Below the pieces are notes generated by a model that worked only from the letters and a program-made list of their open reading frames with translations, was not told where the DNA came from and made no database searches. A stretch of DNA of 64,000 bases. It comes from Nocardia flavorosea NBRC 108225. Lineage in GTDB: Bacteria > Actinomycetota > Actinomycetes > Mycobacteriales > Mycobacteriaceae. Made by a program: the position numbers and the translations under genes. The DNA is taken from the NCBI RefSeq assembly GCF_001613385.1, contig NZ_BDCG01000004.1:310001-374000 (forward strand), read 5' to 3'. Shown piece after piece: positions 28,303 through 37,311 of the stretch. How positions within the stretch are numbered: position 1 is the first letter of the stretch; every line of letters starts with the position of its first letter.

Positions 28303-29595
28303 TCAACCTGCCGGGGTGGGGACCGGTGCGAGGGAGTTTCCGCGGCCGATGGCGGCGCAGTTCGTCGTGGGTGGGGTGCCGGCGAAACGGCCGGTGAGGA
28401 ACTGGGCGGCGTCGGCTTGGAAGCGGGCGAAGGCGGCAATGTGGTCGTGGTGCTGGTATCGGGCGTAGGTCACCGGGACGCCGCGGCCGCAGTACCGGTG
28501 GGCCAGGGCTTCGATATCGCGGGCGACCATTACCGAGTCGCCGATCGGATCGCTCTGGCCTACGGCGAGCAACAGCGGAACTGCGGGTGTGCCGGCGGTG
28601 CCCATGATGCTGTCGTTGACTGCGGCCGCGGCCGCGGGGACATCGAGTAGGGAACGGTAGGGGGCGCGGACCATTTCGGCGTCGGTGAGGCCGGGGTAGC
28701 GCTTCGCGAACTGGCCGAGGCACAGATTTTCCACGGCGTCGGTGAGTTCGGCTCCGCGTGCGGAGAGGAACGCCGCGGTGTCGAGGCCGTAGGCGCGCCG
28801 GAAGGAGACGACCATGGCCGGGATGACGCCCGCCCAGTTGGCGCTGCCACTGACATAGGGAAGGTTATGGGCGAGGTGGACGGGTAACCCGCCGGCGGCG
28901 GCGCCGATCAGGGCGAGTTCGGGGGCATAGTGCGGGGCGGTCTCGGCTGCCCATTCGGTGGCCACCGAACCGCCCGAGTACCCGGTCATTGCGACCGGTG
29001 TCGATGCGGGTAAGCCCAGGATCTGTTCGGCGGCCCGGATTCCGTCGAGGGCGGCGTAGCCGGATTGCCGGCCGACGGTCCACTCCAGGTCGAGGCCCTC
29101 GTAATCGGGCACTACGACGGTGTATCCGGCGGCGAGATAGCCGGCGACAACGGCCTGCTCCAGGACGGCACCGGGGCTGTCGGTGCGGCCGGTGAGCGTG
29201 TAGGAGGGGTTGCATTGGGACCCGAGCGCGTCGTAGGCCATGTGGTACGACAGCAGCCGCGTGGGGCCGGGGACGAGCGGCCGGAGCACGGTGGTGACTG
29301 CGGCAGTGGGCTTGTTCTGCTGGGTGGTGGTCCGGTACAGCACCTGGGTACTGGTGATGGGTGTGGATAACTTCGGGAAGGCGAACGGCGCGGGCCGGGA
29401 ACGCAGGACTGTGCCTGGAGTGGTGTTGGCCAGTGGTTGGTCGTAGGCGTAGAAGGGGTCGTCGGCAGGGAGTGGCGGTTCGGCGTTCACGGCGGCCGGG
29501 ATCACCGCTGTGCCGCCCGCCAGCAACAGCGCCGTGGTGACCAGGATGCGGATCAGCCGTGACCCCACCCCGGAATCGAACGCGACCCTCCTCAT
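28303..29595 (-). CDS. Secreted lipase, LIP family
   Basis: 430 aa. Signal peptide (RILVTTALLLAGGTAVIPAAVNA) then an alpha/beta-hydrolase of the secretory lipase (LIP) family. Nucleophile serine in GYSGGS, acid in QSDPIGD, histidine in QHHDHIAAF; VVVPDYEGLD is a typical strand. Probably releases fatty acids from extracellular esters. ATG 29595 with GGAGG six bases upstream. Stands alone, behind the terminator of the next TetR gene. Confidence 0.9.
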   Translation of the reverse strand: MRRVAFDSGVGSRLIRILVTTALLLAGGTAVIPAAVNAEPPLPADDPFYAYDQPLANTTPGTVLRSRPAPFAFPKLSTPITSTQVLYRTTTQQNKPTAAVTTVLRPLVPGPTRLLSYHMAYDALGSQCNPSYTLTGRTDSPGAVLEQAVVAGYLAAGYTVVVPDYEGLDLEWTVGRQSGYAALDGIRAAEQILGLPASTPVAMTGYSGGSVATEWAAETAPHYAPELALIGAAAGGLPVHLAHNLPYVSGSANWAGVIPAMVVSFRRAYGLDTAAFLSARGAELTDAVENLCLGQFAKRYPGLTDAEMVRAPYRSLLDVPAAAAAVNDSIMGTAGTPAVPLLLAVGQSDPIGDSVMVARDIEALAHRYCGRGVPVTYARYQHHDHIAAFARFQADAAQFLTGRFAGTPPTTNCAAIGRGNSLAPVPTPAG

Positions 29596-29899
29596 CGGCG
29601 CCTCCGTTCCCCGGCAACCGCCGGCGTTTCCACGCGCGGCCCCGGACGGCCGGATGCCGGTGCGGTCTGACGGGCTGTGCATATGCCTGAGCAGCGAAAA
29701 ACGCCCTTCGGGCGCCGCTGCATTGAAACCCACCCGCCCACGCGGGTCAACGAACCGGCTGCGCGGGTCGCGGACGAAGCCGCCGCCGGCGCGCCCGTAT
29801 CACGCTCAGCGCGGCAGCCGACGCCCGGATACGCGGGCTAACCGGACCAGCCCGCCCGGTGGAGTATGGCGTCGATGACCGGCTGCTTTGCTTCCGCGC
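29596..29899. other. Gap between TetR gene and lipase gene
   Basis: 304 bases with the terminator at 29697-29714 and, presumably, the lipase promoter; no protein-like frame. Confidence 0.5.
29697..29714 (-). terminator. Intrinsic terminator of the TetR gene
   Basis: On the minus strand CGCCC-GAA-GGGCG is followed by TTTTT; an outer CAGCG/CGCTG pair adds stability. About 185 bases past the TetR stop. One of the few classic U-tract terminators in the window. Confidence 0.65.
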
Positions 29900-30490
29900 T
29901 CAATCGGTCGCGGTGTTTCGGCTTGTTTCGAGCCACTTCTGGAGGATGGTCAATCGTTCTTGTCGGTGACCTGGGCGCAGGCGATTGTTGCGCTCCAGGG
30001 TGGCGAGGCCGTGGAGGGTGCTCCAGATGGTTTCGGTGAGGGTTTCCACGTCGGTTTCCGCGGCGAAGGGGGCGAAGGTGGTGACCAGTTCGGTGAAGGC
30101 GTTGCGGAGGGGTTCGGGGGCGCCGTCGCCGAAGGTGAGATCGGTGGGGAGGACGAACATGGCGTCGTAGACGGCGGGGTTTTCGGCGGCGAAATCGGTG
30201 TATGCGCGGGCCACGGCGGCGAGGGCGGTGGATTCGTCCGGGGCGGCGGTGCGGGCGCGGTGGAGGACGGCGGCTGCTTCGTTGATGCCGTCGAGCGCGA
30301 CCGCGGTGACGATGGCGCGTTTGCCGGCGAAGTGACTGTAGAGGACGGGCTGGCTGTATTCGATGCGGTCCGCGAGTTTGCGGATGGTGACGGCATCCCA
30401 GCCTTCGGTTTCCGCCAGTTCGCGGGCGGTATCGACGATGAGTCGATACCGGTCGGCTCGTTCTCGTTCTCGCCTGTTCTGGATGCCCAC
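29900..30490 (-). CDS. TetR-family transcriptional regulator
   Basis: 196 aa from GTG 30490 (the frame also has a TTG at 30517). HTH: DAVTIRKLADRIEYSQPVLYSHFAGKRAIV. The C-terminal half (AENPAVYDAMFVLPTDL) is of the TetR_C type seen beside small membrane genes. Divergent from the DUF4267/DUF1772 pair, with three TAGC-type palindromes in between. Confidence 0.87.
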   Translation of the reverse strand: MGIQNRRERERADRYRLIVDTARELAETEGWDAVTIRKLADRIEYSQPVLYSHFAGKRAIVTAVALDGINEAAAVLHRARTAAPDESTALAAVARAYTDFAAENPAVYDAMFVLPTDLTFGDGAPEPLRNAFTELVTTFAPFAAETDVETLTETIWSTLHGLATLERNNRLRPGHRQERLTILQKWLETSRNTATD

Positions 30491-30500
30491 AGTCTCGAAA

Positions 30501-30562
30501 CTAGCAGCGCTAGACAAAATAGCGCAAAAAATATAGTGTCGCTACTCAATATAGCAATGCTA
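30501..30562. promoter_or_regulatory. Cluster of three TAGC-GCTA palindromes (TetR operators)
   Basis: CTAGCAGCGCTAG at 30501-30513 (perfect arms CTAGC/GCTAG), TAGTGTCGCTA at 30534-30544 (one mismatch) and TAGCAATGCTA at 30552-30562 (perfect TAGCA/TGCTA). Site 1 lies just upstream of the TetR start, site 3 just before the ribosome site of the DUF4267 gene, so one dimeric repressor could shut both directions. Confidence 0.65.
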
Positions 30563-30577
30563 GATATGGAGTTGGTC

Positions 30578-30991
30578 ATGATTACCGCACACCGCATCGC
30601 CACCGTGTTGTCCCTGAGTCTGGCGGCATTCATCCTGTACTTGGGGATCAGCTACCTGGTCGCTCCGGAATGGATCGCTACCGGCTTCGGTTTGCCTGTA
30701 TGGCCTACCGGTGAAGCGGCAGCGTTCTTGAATCTCAAAGGAGTTCGCGACACGGTCACCGGAATTGTCGGGCTCGCTCTCCTCGCGCTCGGACAGCGGT
30801 ACGCGCTGGGAGTCGTGCTGCTCGGGTTCGCGCTGATCCCGGTGGGCGACATGCTCACCGTTCTGTTCCACAACGGTTCCACCGCCGCGGCATTCGGGAT
30901 CCATGGATTGACCGCCGTGTTCGTCGCACTCACCGGGGTGCTGCTGATCCGCGAGCGCGCCGGCGCCGATGCGGCTGCCCAGGCCGCATAG
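30578..30991 (+). CDS. Small membrane protein, DUF4267 family
   Basis: 137 aa with four membrane helices (IATVLSLSLAAFILYLGISY; DTVTGIVGLALLALG; YALGVVLLGFALIPVGDML; GLTAVFVALTGVLLIRE) and the family core FLNLKGVRDTVTG. ATG 30578 is the third in-frame ATG and the only one with a ribosome site (GGAG, seven bases). Forms an operon with the DUF1772 gene, probably repressed by the divergent TetR. Function unknown. Confidence 0.82.
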   Translation: MITAHRIATVLSLSLAAFILYLGISYLVAPEWIATGFGLPVWPTGEAAAFLNLKGVRDTVTGIVGLALLALGQRYALGVVLLGFALIPVGDMLTVLFHNGSTAAAFGIHGLTAVFVALTGVLLIRERAGADAAAQAA

Positions 30992-31033
30992 CGCAGCGGA
31001 ACCATCCGAAACCGAGAACCTTCAGGAGCTTCC

Positions 31034-31507
31034 GTGACCACGCTCATTCACCTGCTCGCCGTGCTCGCCCTCGCCACCAATGCCGTGGTATACGGCACCG
31101 ATGCGTTCGCCGCGCTCGTCGCGCGCTCGGTCAATTCCCGGCTCGACGACACCACCATGACCCTCAGCGCCGGATGGGGTCACTATTACGCCGACGCGCG
31201 AATGCCGCCAGTCGGCATCACCGGATTGGTGAGCGCGCTCGCAGCCGCCGTTGTGGCCGCTCTCGGCGGTCGCTCGGTTTCTGCGGTAGCAGCGGCCGTG
31301 GCCGTGGTTGCGCTGGTCGTCTGGCTCGCCCTTTACGCGCGGATCGCGAAACCGGTCAATGTGGCGCAGAAGGCGGCCGCGGTTTCCGGGGTCATCCCGG
31401 AGAATGCTCGTGCGCTGCAACAGCGTTGGGACAGCATCATTCTCCCGCGGGTCGGACTGCAATTGACCGCGCTGATCGCGCTGGCGGTCGTGATCGCCGC
31501 CGTCTGA
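31034..31507 (+). CDS. DUF1772-like membrane protein
   Basis: 157 aa, four hydrophobic helices, with the DUF1772 pattern (N-terminal helix, conserved WGHYYADARMPP, C-terminal RWDSIILPRVGLQL). Some fungal DUF1772 proteins are anthrone oxygenases; bacterial members are uncharacterised. GTG 31034 with AGGAG. Co-transcribed with the DUF4267 gene 42 bases upstream. Confidence 0.75.
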   Translation: MTTLIHLLAVLALATNAVVYGTDAFAALVARSVNSRLDDTTMTLSAGWGHYYADARMPPVGITGLVSALAAAVVAALGGRSVSAVAAAVAVVALVVWLALYARIAKPVNVAQKAAAVSGVIPENARALQQRWDSIILPRVGLQLTALIALAVVIAAV

Positions 31508-31567
31508 CGGCTGCCCGAACGAACCGGACCGGTACCGGTTCGTTCGCTGTTGTCCCGAAAGGTGTTG

Positions 31568-32623
31568 TTATCTCGCGAGATCAGGGTGCGCGCGGCCGGT
31601 GACCACGGGCATATCCACGAACGTGAGAATGCCGGGCGGCGCGGCGCAGACCGTGGGGATCGAGTTGACGCAATGCGCGGCGGTGACCACGATCCCGGGG
31701 TTGCGGAGCAGTCCGGCCGTGACACTGGACGGGTGCCAGCCGTGGATGACGACCGAGCAGTCGGGGTCGCCTTCGACCTCGATTTCGAAGCGTTCACCAC
31801 CCGGGCCGAATTCCCATGCCGGGTCGAGATTTTCCTCGCCCATCAGCCAGTTGACCGCCACCCGCACGACCTTGGTCTCGCCGATGAACGCTTCCCAGGC
31901 GAAACGCTGCGCGGCGACACGGCCGGGTTCGATCACGCCGGCCGGAGAATCGATTTCTGCGGTGGCAACCGCGATCTCGTGGCTACTGCGGATCTCCGCG
32001 TCCGCGAAACCCAGCGTATCCAGGCACATACGCACCGACTGTTCGAAACCGCGCGCGAGCAGGCCGAGCATCGGCCCCGCTTTCGCCTCCTCGGGGGTTC
32101 CACCGAAACCCATGATGTGCCGGACCACATCGGGCGCGTTGTAGGTGCGGATATCGGAGAATTCCTCGCCGCGGACGAAGGTGATCGCCGAGGACAGTCC
32201 GCTGAAGAAGAGGGGCTGCTGTTCGGTGGCGCCGCCGGGGTCGATACCGGTGCCGTGCAAGGTGACCCCGCCTTCCAGGGCCGCGGGTTCCATTTTCGAC
32301 CGCTCCCTGTCGGTCGGCCAGAACCAGCCCAGGGGAGTGACGACATTCTTGCCGGAACGCAGAATCGCCCGGACCTGGCCGGCGTCGGGCAGTAGCGGTG
32401 CGTACAGGACACAGTCCGCGTCCAGCGCGAGGATTTCCTCGACACTGTGGGTCGCGATGACACCGGTCTTGTCCGACCCGACGATATCGCCGGCATCCTT
32501 ACCGGATTTCTCCGGTGAATGAACCCAGCAGCCGACCAGTTCGAGGTCGGGATGGGCCAGGATATGTTCGATCGCGGCTTGTCCGACACCCCCGGTCGCC
32601 CACTGAACTACACGCAAAGCCAT
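31568..32623 (-). CDS. Dihydrodipicolinate-reductase-like NAD(P)-dependent dehydrogenase
   Basis: 351 aa. N-terminal Rossmann nucleotide site VVQWATGGVGQAAI and a fold like DapB and 2,4-diaminopentanoate dehydrogenase: DADCVLYAPL, GKNVVTPLGWFW, HGTGIDPGGATE. Proteins of this type are multi-copy in Nocardia and Mycobacterium, usually annotated as dihydrodipicolinate reductase; a role in lysine synthesis is unlikely since the catalytic His-His motif of DapB is absent. ATG 32623 with GGAAGGTAGG upstream. Substrate unknown. Confidence 0.8.
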   Translation of the reverse strand: MALRVVQWATGGVGQAAIEHILAHPDLELVGCWVHSPEKSGKDAGDIVGSDKTGVIATHSVEEILALDADCVLYAPLLPDAGQVRAILRSGKNVVTPLGWFWPTDRERSKMEPAALEGGVTLHGTGIDPGGATEQQPLFFSGLSSAITFVRGEEFSDIRTYNAPDVVRHIMGFGGTPEEAKAGPMLGLLARGFEQSVRMCLDTLGFADAEIRSSHEIAVATAEIDSPAGVIEPGRVAAQRFAWEAFIGETKVVRVAVNWLMGEENLDPAWEFGPGGERFEIEVEGDPDCSVVIHGWHPSSVTAGLLRNPGIVVTAAHCVNSIPTVCAAPPGILTFVDMPVVTGRAHPDLAR

Positions 32624-32723
32624 CGTGCGAACCTACCTTCCGGACGGGCGGCCGGATCCGGGAATACGCGTACCGCTGCATCCGACGGAAGGCCGGTCCC
32701 AGTCAGTGGTGGCCGCGCCGATG

Positions 32724-33971
32724 TCACCGTATGCCCATCGTTTCGGCCAACCAGTCGAATACCCGCTGGTCGGTGAGGGTCCGGGCCAGCGGCTGGCAGT
32801 GGTGGTTCGCGCCTTCGGCCGCGGTGAACCGGCAGCGGTGCACCGGCCCCGAAACCATGTCGGCCAGACGCCGGGACTGGCCCGGCCAGAACTGTTCGTC
32901 CTCGGGATCGGCGATGAACAGTGGGGTCGTGATCCGGGCGGCCTCGGCTGTGCCGAGTGTGTATTCGCCGACCGCGGTGAGGGTGTCGAAGTAGCTGTCA
33001 CGCCGATATGGCCGCGCCCGGAAGTTCCAGGTGTGGGCACTTTTCCCGGAGAGTTTCAGGCCGATGCCCAGTTCGGTGTCGAACTGCTTCTTCTTGCCTG
33101 CACGGAACAGCTTCATCAGCGAATTCGGGATATTCGCCGCCCAGGAGGCCGAAACATCGACCACGCCGGGATCGGCGACAGCGGCCGCGAAACGGTGTTC
33201 GAAGGCCAGCGCCCGGGCGATCCAGAATCCGCCCTGACTGATCCCGTACAGCGCGACCCGTTCGGCGTCGACGCCGGGCAGTTCGAGCAGATGGTCGAAG
33301 ACCGGGGTGAGTACCGCCTCCCAATCCGGACGGAATGCCGTTTCCCGTTCGAACAACATCGACTGCTGGCCCGGGCCGTCGAACATCAGCACGTTGTAGC
33401 CGCGGGCCAGCGCGCCGGCGGCCCCCGAGTTCCACAGTGTGCTGAGCGCGCCGTCGCTGCCGTTGACCATCACAAACGTGGGCCGGAGCGTGCTGTCCGG
33501 CCCGGGGCGGAAGAAATAGCCGGGCAGAGTGCCGTTCTCGTACGGTATGGCGATGCGTTCGACGTCATACGTGCCGGTATCGACGAAACGATCCCAACCG
33601 GAACGGTGGTTACGGAAGGCCGAGAGAAGCCGGCCGTCGGCGCCGGAACCGCTGAGCGCATCGACGGCGGCGGCGAAATAGGTGGCGGATCGCAGGTATG
33701 CCCAGGATGCGCTCAGCCGGTGGCCGCGGGCAGCGGCGGTGTCGGCGAGGGCGCGCGCACGGTCGCCGGCGGCCTCCCAGGCGCGGCACCAGTTTTCGTG
33801 GTCACCGGGATCGGCGGCATCGATTGCCCACAGGACCTCGCCGATATCGGCCGCTCCGGATGCGGTGGCGCCGAGGACGCAGCGCACCACATAGTCGGCC
33901 TCCGCATCCGGGTAGAAACCGGCGCTGAACACCTGATGCGGAAGAGCCGGCCGGAACGGGAACGTGGGCAC
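32724..33971 (-). CDS. Alpha/beta hydrolase (FrsA / pseudooxynicotine hydrolase-like)
   Basis: 415 aa. An N-terminal helical half (RAWEAAGDRARALAD...SASWAYLRSATYFAAAVDAL) precedes the hydrolase core, the layout of the 2,6-dihydroxypseudooxynicotine hydrolase / DUF1100 group. Nucleophile GISQGGFW, acid in ADPEDEQFW, histidine in GANHHCQP. GTG 33971 with AAGGAGA six bases upstream. Likely cleaves a C-C or ester bond in a catabolic product; substrate not inferable. Confidence 0.83.
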   Translation of the reverse strand: MPTFPFRPALPHQVFSAGFYPDAEADYVVRCVLGATASGAADIGEVLWAIDAADPGDHENWCRAWEAAGDRARALADTAAARGHRLSASWAYLRSATYFAAAVDALSGSGADGRLLSAFRNHRSGWDRFVDTGTYDVERIAIPYENGTLPGYFFRPGPDSTLRPTFVMVNGSDGALSTLWNSGAAGALARGYNVLMFDGPGQQSMLFERETAFRPDWEAVLTPVFDHLLELPGVDAERVALYGISQGGFWIARALAFEHRFAAAVADPGVVDVSASWAANIPNSLMKLFRAGKKKQFDTELGIGLKLSGKSAHTWNFRARPYRRDSYFDTLTAVGEYTLGTAEAARITTPLFIADPEDEQFWPGQSRRLADMVSGPVHRCRFTAAEGANHHCQPLARTLTDQRVFDWLAETMGIR

Positions 33972-34046
33972 GAGATCTCCTTCGCCGAGCCGGGAGGTCG
34001 GACGCCGCAGTATGTGACCGGTTCGAGAGCCGCGCTACCGGGAGCC

Positions 34047-34967
34047 CTAGAGAACGATGACGTTCTTCCCGCGGGTGTGCCCGGTGCGGCTCGCCGCGAA
34101 GGCCTCGGGGATCTCGTCGAGGGAGAAGGTGCGAGCGATGGGGACCGTGAGGCCGCCCTCGGCGGCAAGGTCGGCCAGGCGCTGGGTCTGCGTACCGTCG
34201 GGCCGGACCCAGACGATATGCCCGCCATGTTCGGCCACGGCGTTGTCGGCGACCGAGGCGTGCCGGCCACCGGGGGCGAGGACCGCACGTGTGGTGCCGA
34301 GCTGACCACCGACGAAATCGGCCACCGCGTGTACACCGGCGGGGGCAAGTTCGCGGATCCGGTCGACGACGCCGTCGCCGTACTCCACCGGTTCGGCCCC
34401 GAGTTCCCGCAGATACTCGTGGTTCTTCTGGGAGGCGGTGCCCAGGACCCGGGCGCCGCGGGCCGTCGCGATCTGCACGCCCAGGCTGCCGACACCGCCC
34501 GCCGCGGCGTGGATCAGCACCGTGTCGTCGGCGGTCACCTCGAGTAAGTCGAGGGTGCGCAGTGCCGTGCCACCGGCCAGCGGGAGGGCACCGGCCTGCT
34601 CCCAGGGCAGCTCGGCCGGTTTACGGGCGATGTGCGCGGCCGCCACTGTGACCAGTTCGGCGAAGGTGCCTGCGTGCAAGACGTCCTTGCGGGCGTAGGC
34701 GAGTACGTCGTCGCCCACCGAGAACTCCGGGGTGTCCAACCCGGTATCGACCACGGTTCCGGCGACATCCCAACCGGGAATCACGGGGAACACTGCATCG
34801 ATCAATCCGTCGAGCGCGCCCGACATCAACTTCCAGTCGACCGGGTTCACCCCGGCCGCGCGGACTTCGATCAGGACCGAACCGGGGAACAGTTTGGGTG
34901 TGGGCAGGTCACGGACTCGTACATCGTTGTCGTCGGCGGTGTAGCGGTCGTAGGTCGCTGCGCGCAT
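34047..34967 (-). CDS. Zinc-independent quinone/alkene reductase (MDR family)
   Basis: 306-aa NADPH-dependent medium-chain reductase of the quinone oxidoreductase type. GroES-like N-terminus (EVRAAGVNPVDWKLMSG), VIPGWDVAGTV, and Rossmann AAAGGVGSLGVQIA. No zinc ligands are seen, hence the zinc-independent class. ATG 34967 with AGGAATGG upstream. Downstream of the hydrolase gene on the same strand but beyond a hairpin. Confidence 0.87.
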   Translation of the reverse strand: MRAATYDRYTADDNDVRVRDLPTPKLFPGSVLIEVRAAGVNPVDWKLMSGALDGLIDAVFPVIPGWDVAGTVVDTGLDTPEFSVGDDVLAYARKDVLHAGTFAELVTVAAAHIARKPAELPWEQAGALPLAGGTALRTLDLLEVTADDTVLIHAAAGGVGSLGVQIATARGARVLGTASQKNHEYLRELGAEPVEYGDGVVDRIRELAPAGVHAVADFVGGQLGTTRAVLAPGGRHASVADNAVAEHGGHIVWVRPDGTQTQRLADLAAEGGLTVPIARTFSLDEIPEAFAASRTGHTRGKNVIVL

Positions 34968-35070
34968 AGTCCATTCCTATCGGAGGGTGCTGTCGCTGGG
35001 TGCAACGACGCGCCATTGCCGATATTTCTGTTCGCGTGGCGCCGTCCGTCCTTGTCGCGGTGGTGGGTCG

Positions 35071-35092
35071 GCGTCCCTGCCCGGCGGGACGC
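35071..35092 (-). terminator. Hairpin between hydrolase and reductase genes
   Basis: Perfect GCGTCCC/GGGACGC stem with an 8-base loop, 86 bases past the stop of the minus-strand hydrolase gene. Confidence 0.5.
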
Positions 35093-35177
35093 AGTTACCT
35101 GCCGCCGGCTTTCGCCGGTGGCGCCGTAATGAAGTCCGCCGAGCCGGGCATCGTCGACCGAACTCGGGGACCTCCGC

Positions 35178-36230
35178 TCAGCCCGCGGCCACAGACCGCG
35201 AACCGGTGCGATTCAGGATGGAGGTGAGCTCGGTGTCGAAGCGGTCGGCGGCCTCGATATTGCCGAGGTGGCCGGTGGGCCAAACCTGGTAATCGGGGCG
35301 GTGACCGGCCTTCTCCATGGTGTCGGCGATGATGCGTGACATCCGTTCGGGCAGTAGCCGGTCGTACTGTCCGGCGATGATTGTGGTGGGCACCGTCAGA
35401 TTCGCGGCCGCTTCGCCCAGCTGCAGGTCCGCCAGGATGGCGGCATGCCGGCCGCGGGCCAAGGGGCGGCAGGAGCGCACGATGCTCAGGGCGAAATCGG
35501 CCTGCTCGTTGGTGGCGCCACGGGCCATGATGCGCTGTTTGAGCAGTTCCCGGGCCGCCCAGCCGCCGGGCAGAGGTACCGGAGACGTGAGGATGGATTC
35601 CGCAACGATCATCGGGAGCCGGACGGGCGAGCCGAGCACGGTGATCGGCTGGTTTCCCACGCTGAGTGGCTTGTTCAGCAGGGGGAGCAGATCGGTGTCG
35701 TAGCGGATATTGCCCGACGTGGTGTTGGCGAGCACCACTGCGCGGGCCCGCCGGGTGACCTGCTCCGGATGGCGGGCGGCCCATGCCTGCAAGGTGATGC
35801 CGCCCATGCTGTGGCCGACCAGCAGCGCAGTGCGAGCAGGGCGCAGGGTGGCATCCAGGACGGCGGCGAGATCATCGGCGAGGGTGCGGTCGCCGAGCGG
35901 AGCGCGGCCCAGCGTGCTCTCGCCGTGGCCGCGCTGATCGTAGGAGATCACCCGGTAGCGGCCGGCGAAGGCGTTGATCTGCGGATTCCAGTACTCGATA
36001 CAGCAGCTCCAGCCGTGGATGAACACGATGGGCTCGGCGTCGGCAGGACCGTAGGAGTGCACGCGCAGGCGGGCGCCGTCGACAGTGGTGACGGTGGAGA
36101 CCTCGGGTGCGTCGGCGGGGGCATTGAAGGCGGCGTTCCGGAATCGGCGAGCGCGTAAAGCGGCCCGGTACGGGGCGGTCAGCGCGCCGTGGTGCGCCTG
36201 CGATAGCGCCGTCAACGATTTCACCAGCAT
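35178..36230 (-). CDS. Alpha/beta hydrolase
   Basis: 350 aa. Oxyanion region FIHGWSCCIEYW, nucleophile GHSMGGITL, acid near AGQYDRLLP, histidine in WPTGHLGNIEA; SYDQRGHGES is the usual strand after the first helix. ATG 36230 is chosen for its strong AAGGAG; the open frame upstream is non-coding. Resembles lipases/esterases or epoxide-hydrolase relatives; no partner gene tells the substrate. Confidence 0.87.
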   Translation of the reverse strand: MLVKSLTALSQAHHGALTAPYRAALRARRFRNAAFNAPADAPEVSTVTTVDGARLRVHSYGPADAEPIVFIHGWSCCIEYWNPQINAFAGRYRVISYDQRGHGESTLGRAPLGDRTLADDLAAVLDATLRPARTALLVGHSMGGITLQAWAARHPEQVTRRARAVVLANTTSGNIRYDTDLLPLLNKPLSVGNQPITVLGSPVRLPMIVAESILTSPVPLPGGWAARELLKQRIMARGATNEQADFALSIVRSCRPLARGRHAAILADLQLGEAAANLTVPTTIIAGQYDRLLPERMSRIIADTMEKAGHRPDYQVWPTGHLGNIEAADRFDTELTSILNRTGSRSVAAG

Positions 36231-36473
36231 CAGAACACTCCTTTGTGCCTGCCTGACACGGTAACCTGCAAGCTGGGTGCTTACAAGAGCAAGCGCCGCA
36301 CCGAGATTCTCTGTCCGGAATGTGATTCTCACCCCGGATGTCGGTTCTGCGGGCGGTGCCGTTAACCCAGAATTCCCATTCGACGCCGTTTCTATGCATC
36401 GCAGCCGGAAACCGGAGCTAGCACCTCCGATGGTTGTGGCATCAACCCCGCCGCCGGGGCTACGGTGAGAACC

Positions 36474-36956
36474 GTGAACGATTCCGACGCCGCCCCGCCC
36501 TCGGTGCCATCCGGGGTTCCGGCCGTGGGAACCGAACCCGCGCGCAGCGGGTTCGCGCGGCTGAGCGCCGTAGCGCTGCCGGCCGCGGTCGCGAGCGCGG
36601 GAGCCGCGGCCGTGTTGCTGCTGCACTTCCGGGACCCGCACGTTCCGGGTTCGTACGGCCTCTGTCCTTCTTATGCGCTGTTCGGGGTGTACTGCCCCGG
36701 ATGCGGGGGTATGCGGGCAGTGCACAACCTCACCGACGGGAACATCATCGATTCCCTGCACAGCAACCTGCTGGCGTTGCCGGTGCTGGTGCTTTTCGCG
36801 CTGTGGGTGGGTGATTGGGCCGTCCGTGCCTGGCGTGGCGAAGGACCGCGGCTGCCCGGAATCGGTACCGCCACGATGTGGGTGCTGCTCGGTTCGATCG
36901 CCGCGTACACCGTGCTGCGCAATACGCCATGGGGCACCTGGTTGACGCCGGTCTGA
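36474..36956 (+). CDS. DUF2752 membrane protein
   Basis: 160 aa. Three hydrophobic helices and the family motif YCPGCGGMRAVHNL, whose two cysteines are a possible metal or redox site. GTG 36474 lies seven bases after the -10-like TACGGT, fitting a leaderless message; a GTG nine bases earlier is the alternative. Function unknown; common in actinobacteria. Confidence 0.85.
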   Translation: MNDSDAAPPSVPSGVPAVGTEPARSGFARLSAVALPAAVASAGAAAVLLLHFRDPHVPGSYGLCPSYALFGVYCPGCGGMRAVHNLTDGNIIDSLHSNLLALPVLVLFALWVGDWAVRAWRGEGPRLPGIGTATMWVLLGSIAAYTVLRNTPWGTWLTPV

Positions 36957-37018
36957 CATGATCGGCCGAGCGCGGAGGAGGCGGCGCAGCGTGACCACGC
37001 AGCGCTCCCGATCATGTC
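36955..37018. repeat. Long hairpin after DUF2752 gene
   Basis: GACATGATCGG (36955-36965) pairs with CCGATCATGTC (37008-37018), and GAGCGC (36968-36973) with GCGCTC (37002-37007); a GCGTG/ACGC turn lies in the loop. It starts inside the stop codon of the DUF2752 gene and may act as its terminator. Confidence 0.65.
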
Positions 37019-37098
37019 GAAATGGACCTGACTCGATCGGGTCGGGCGCGACGGACGTGGCGCGGTGTCACCACGCAGCGTTCTCGATCATGTCGGAA
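36991..37098. repeat. Imperfect 32-bp direct repeat
   Basis: Two copies, 36991-37022 and 37067-37098, share CACGCAGCG and GATCATGTCG with a few differences. The first is the right arm of the hairpin above; the second lies just ahead of the 62-aa ORF. Confidence 0.6.
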
Positions 37099-37122
37099 AC
37101 GACTCTGACCTGAGAGGTGGAT

Positions 37123-37311
37123 ATGCGTGACTCACTGAAGGACCGGGTGCGGGACAAAATGCTGCGGCAACTCGCCGAAGACGGCCCGGCCGGCCCCGAG
37201 TCGGAGGATCCGCGTCTCATCTCGCTGGCCACCGATCTCGATGCCCTGGACAGCGTCGGCGAGGACGATCCGCTGGTCGAACAGCTGGCGGGGCGCTACC
37301 TGGTTTTCTGA
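37123..37311 (+). CDS. 62-aa acidic hypothetical protein
   Basis: ATG 37123 follows GAGAGGTGGAT. The N-terminus is basic and helical (RDSLKDRVRDKMLRQL), the rest acidic (SEDPRLISLATDLDALDSV). Its end overlaps the end of the M1 peptidase gene by 16 bases, tail to tail. No family recognised, but codon use looks genuine. Confidence 0.5.
   Translation: MRDSLKDRVRDKMLRQLAEDGPAGPESEDPRLISLATDLDALDSVGEDDPLVEQLAGRYLVF

Noticed and set aside
29888..30577. Plus-strand frame upstream of the DUF4267 gene
   Set aside because: Gly/Val-rich antisense of the TetR gene; the real start is ATG 30578 with its ribosome site.
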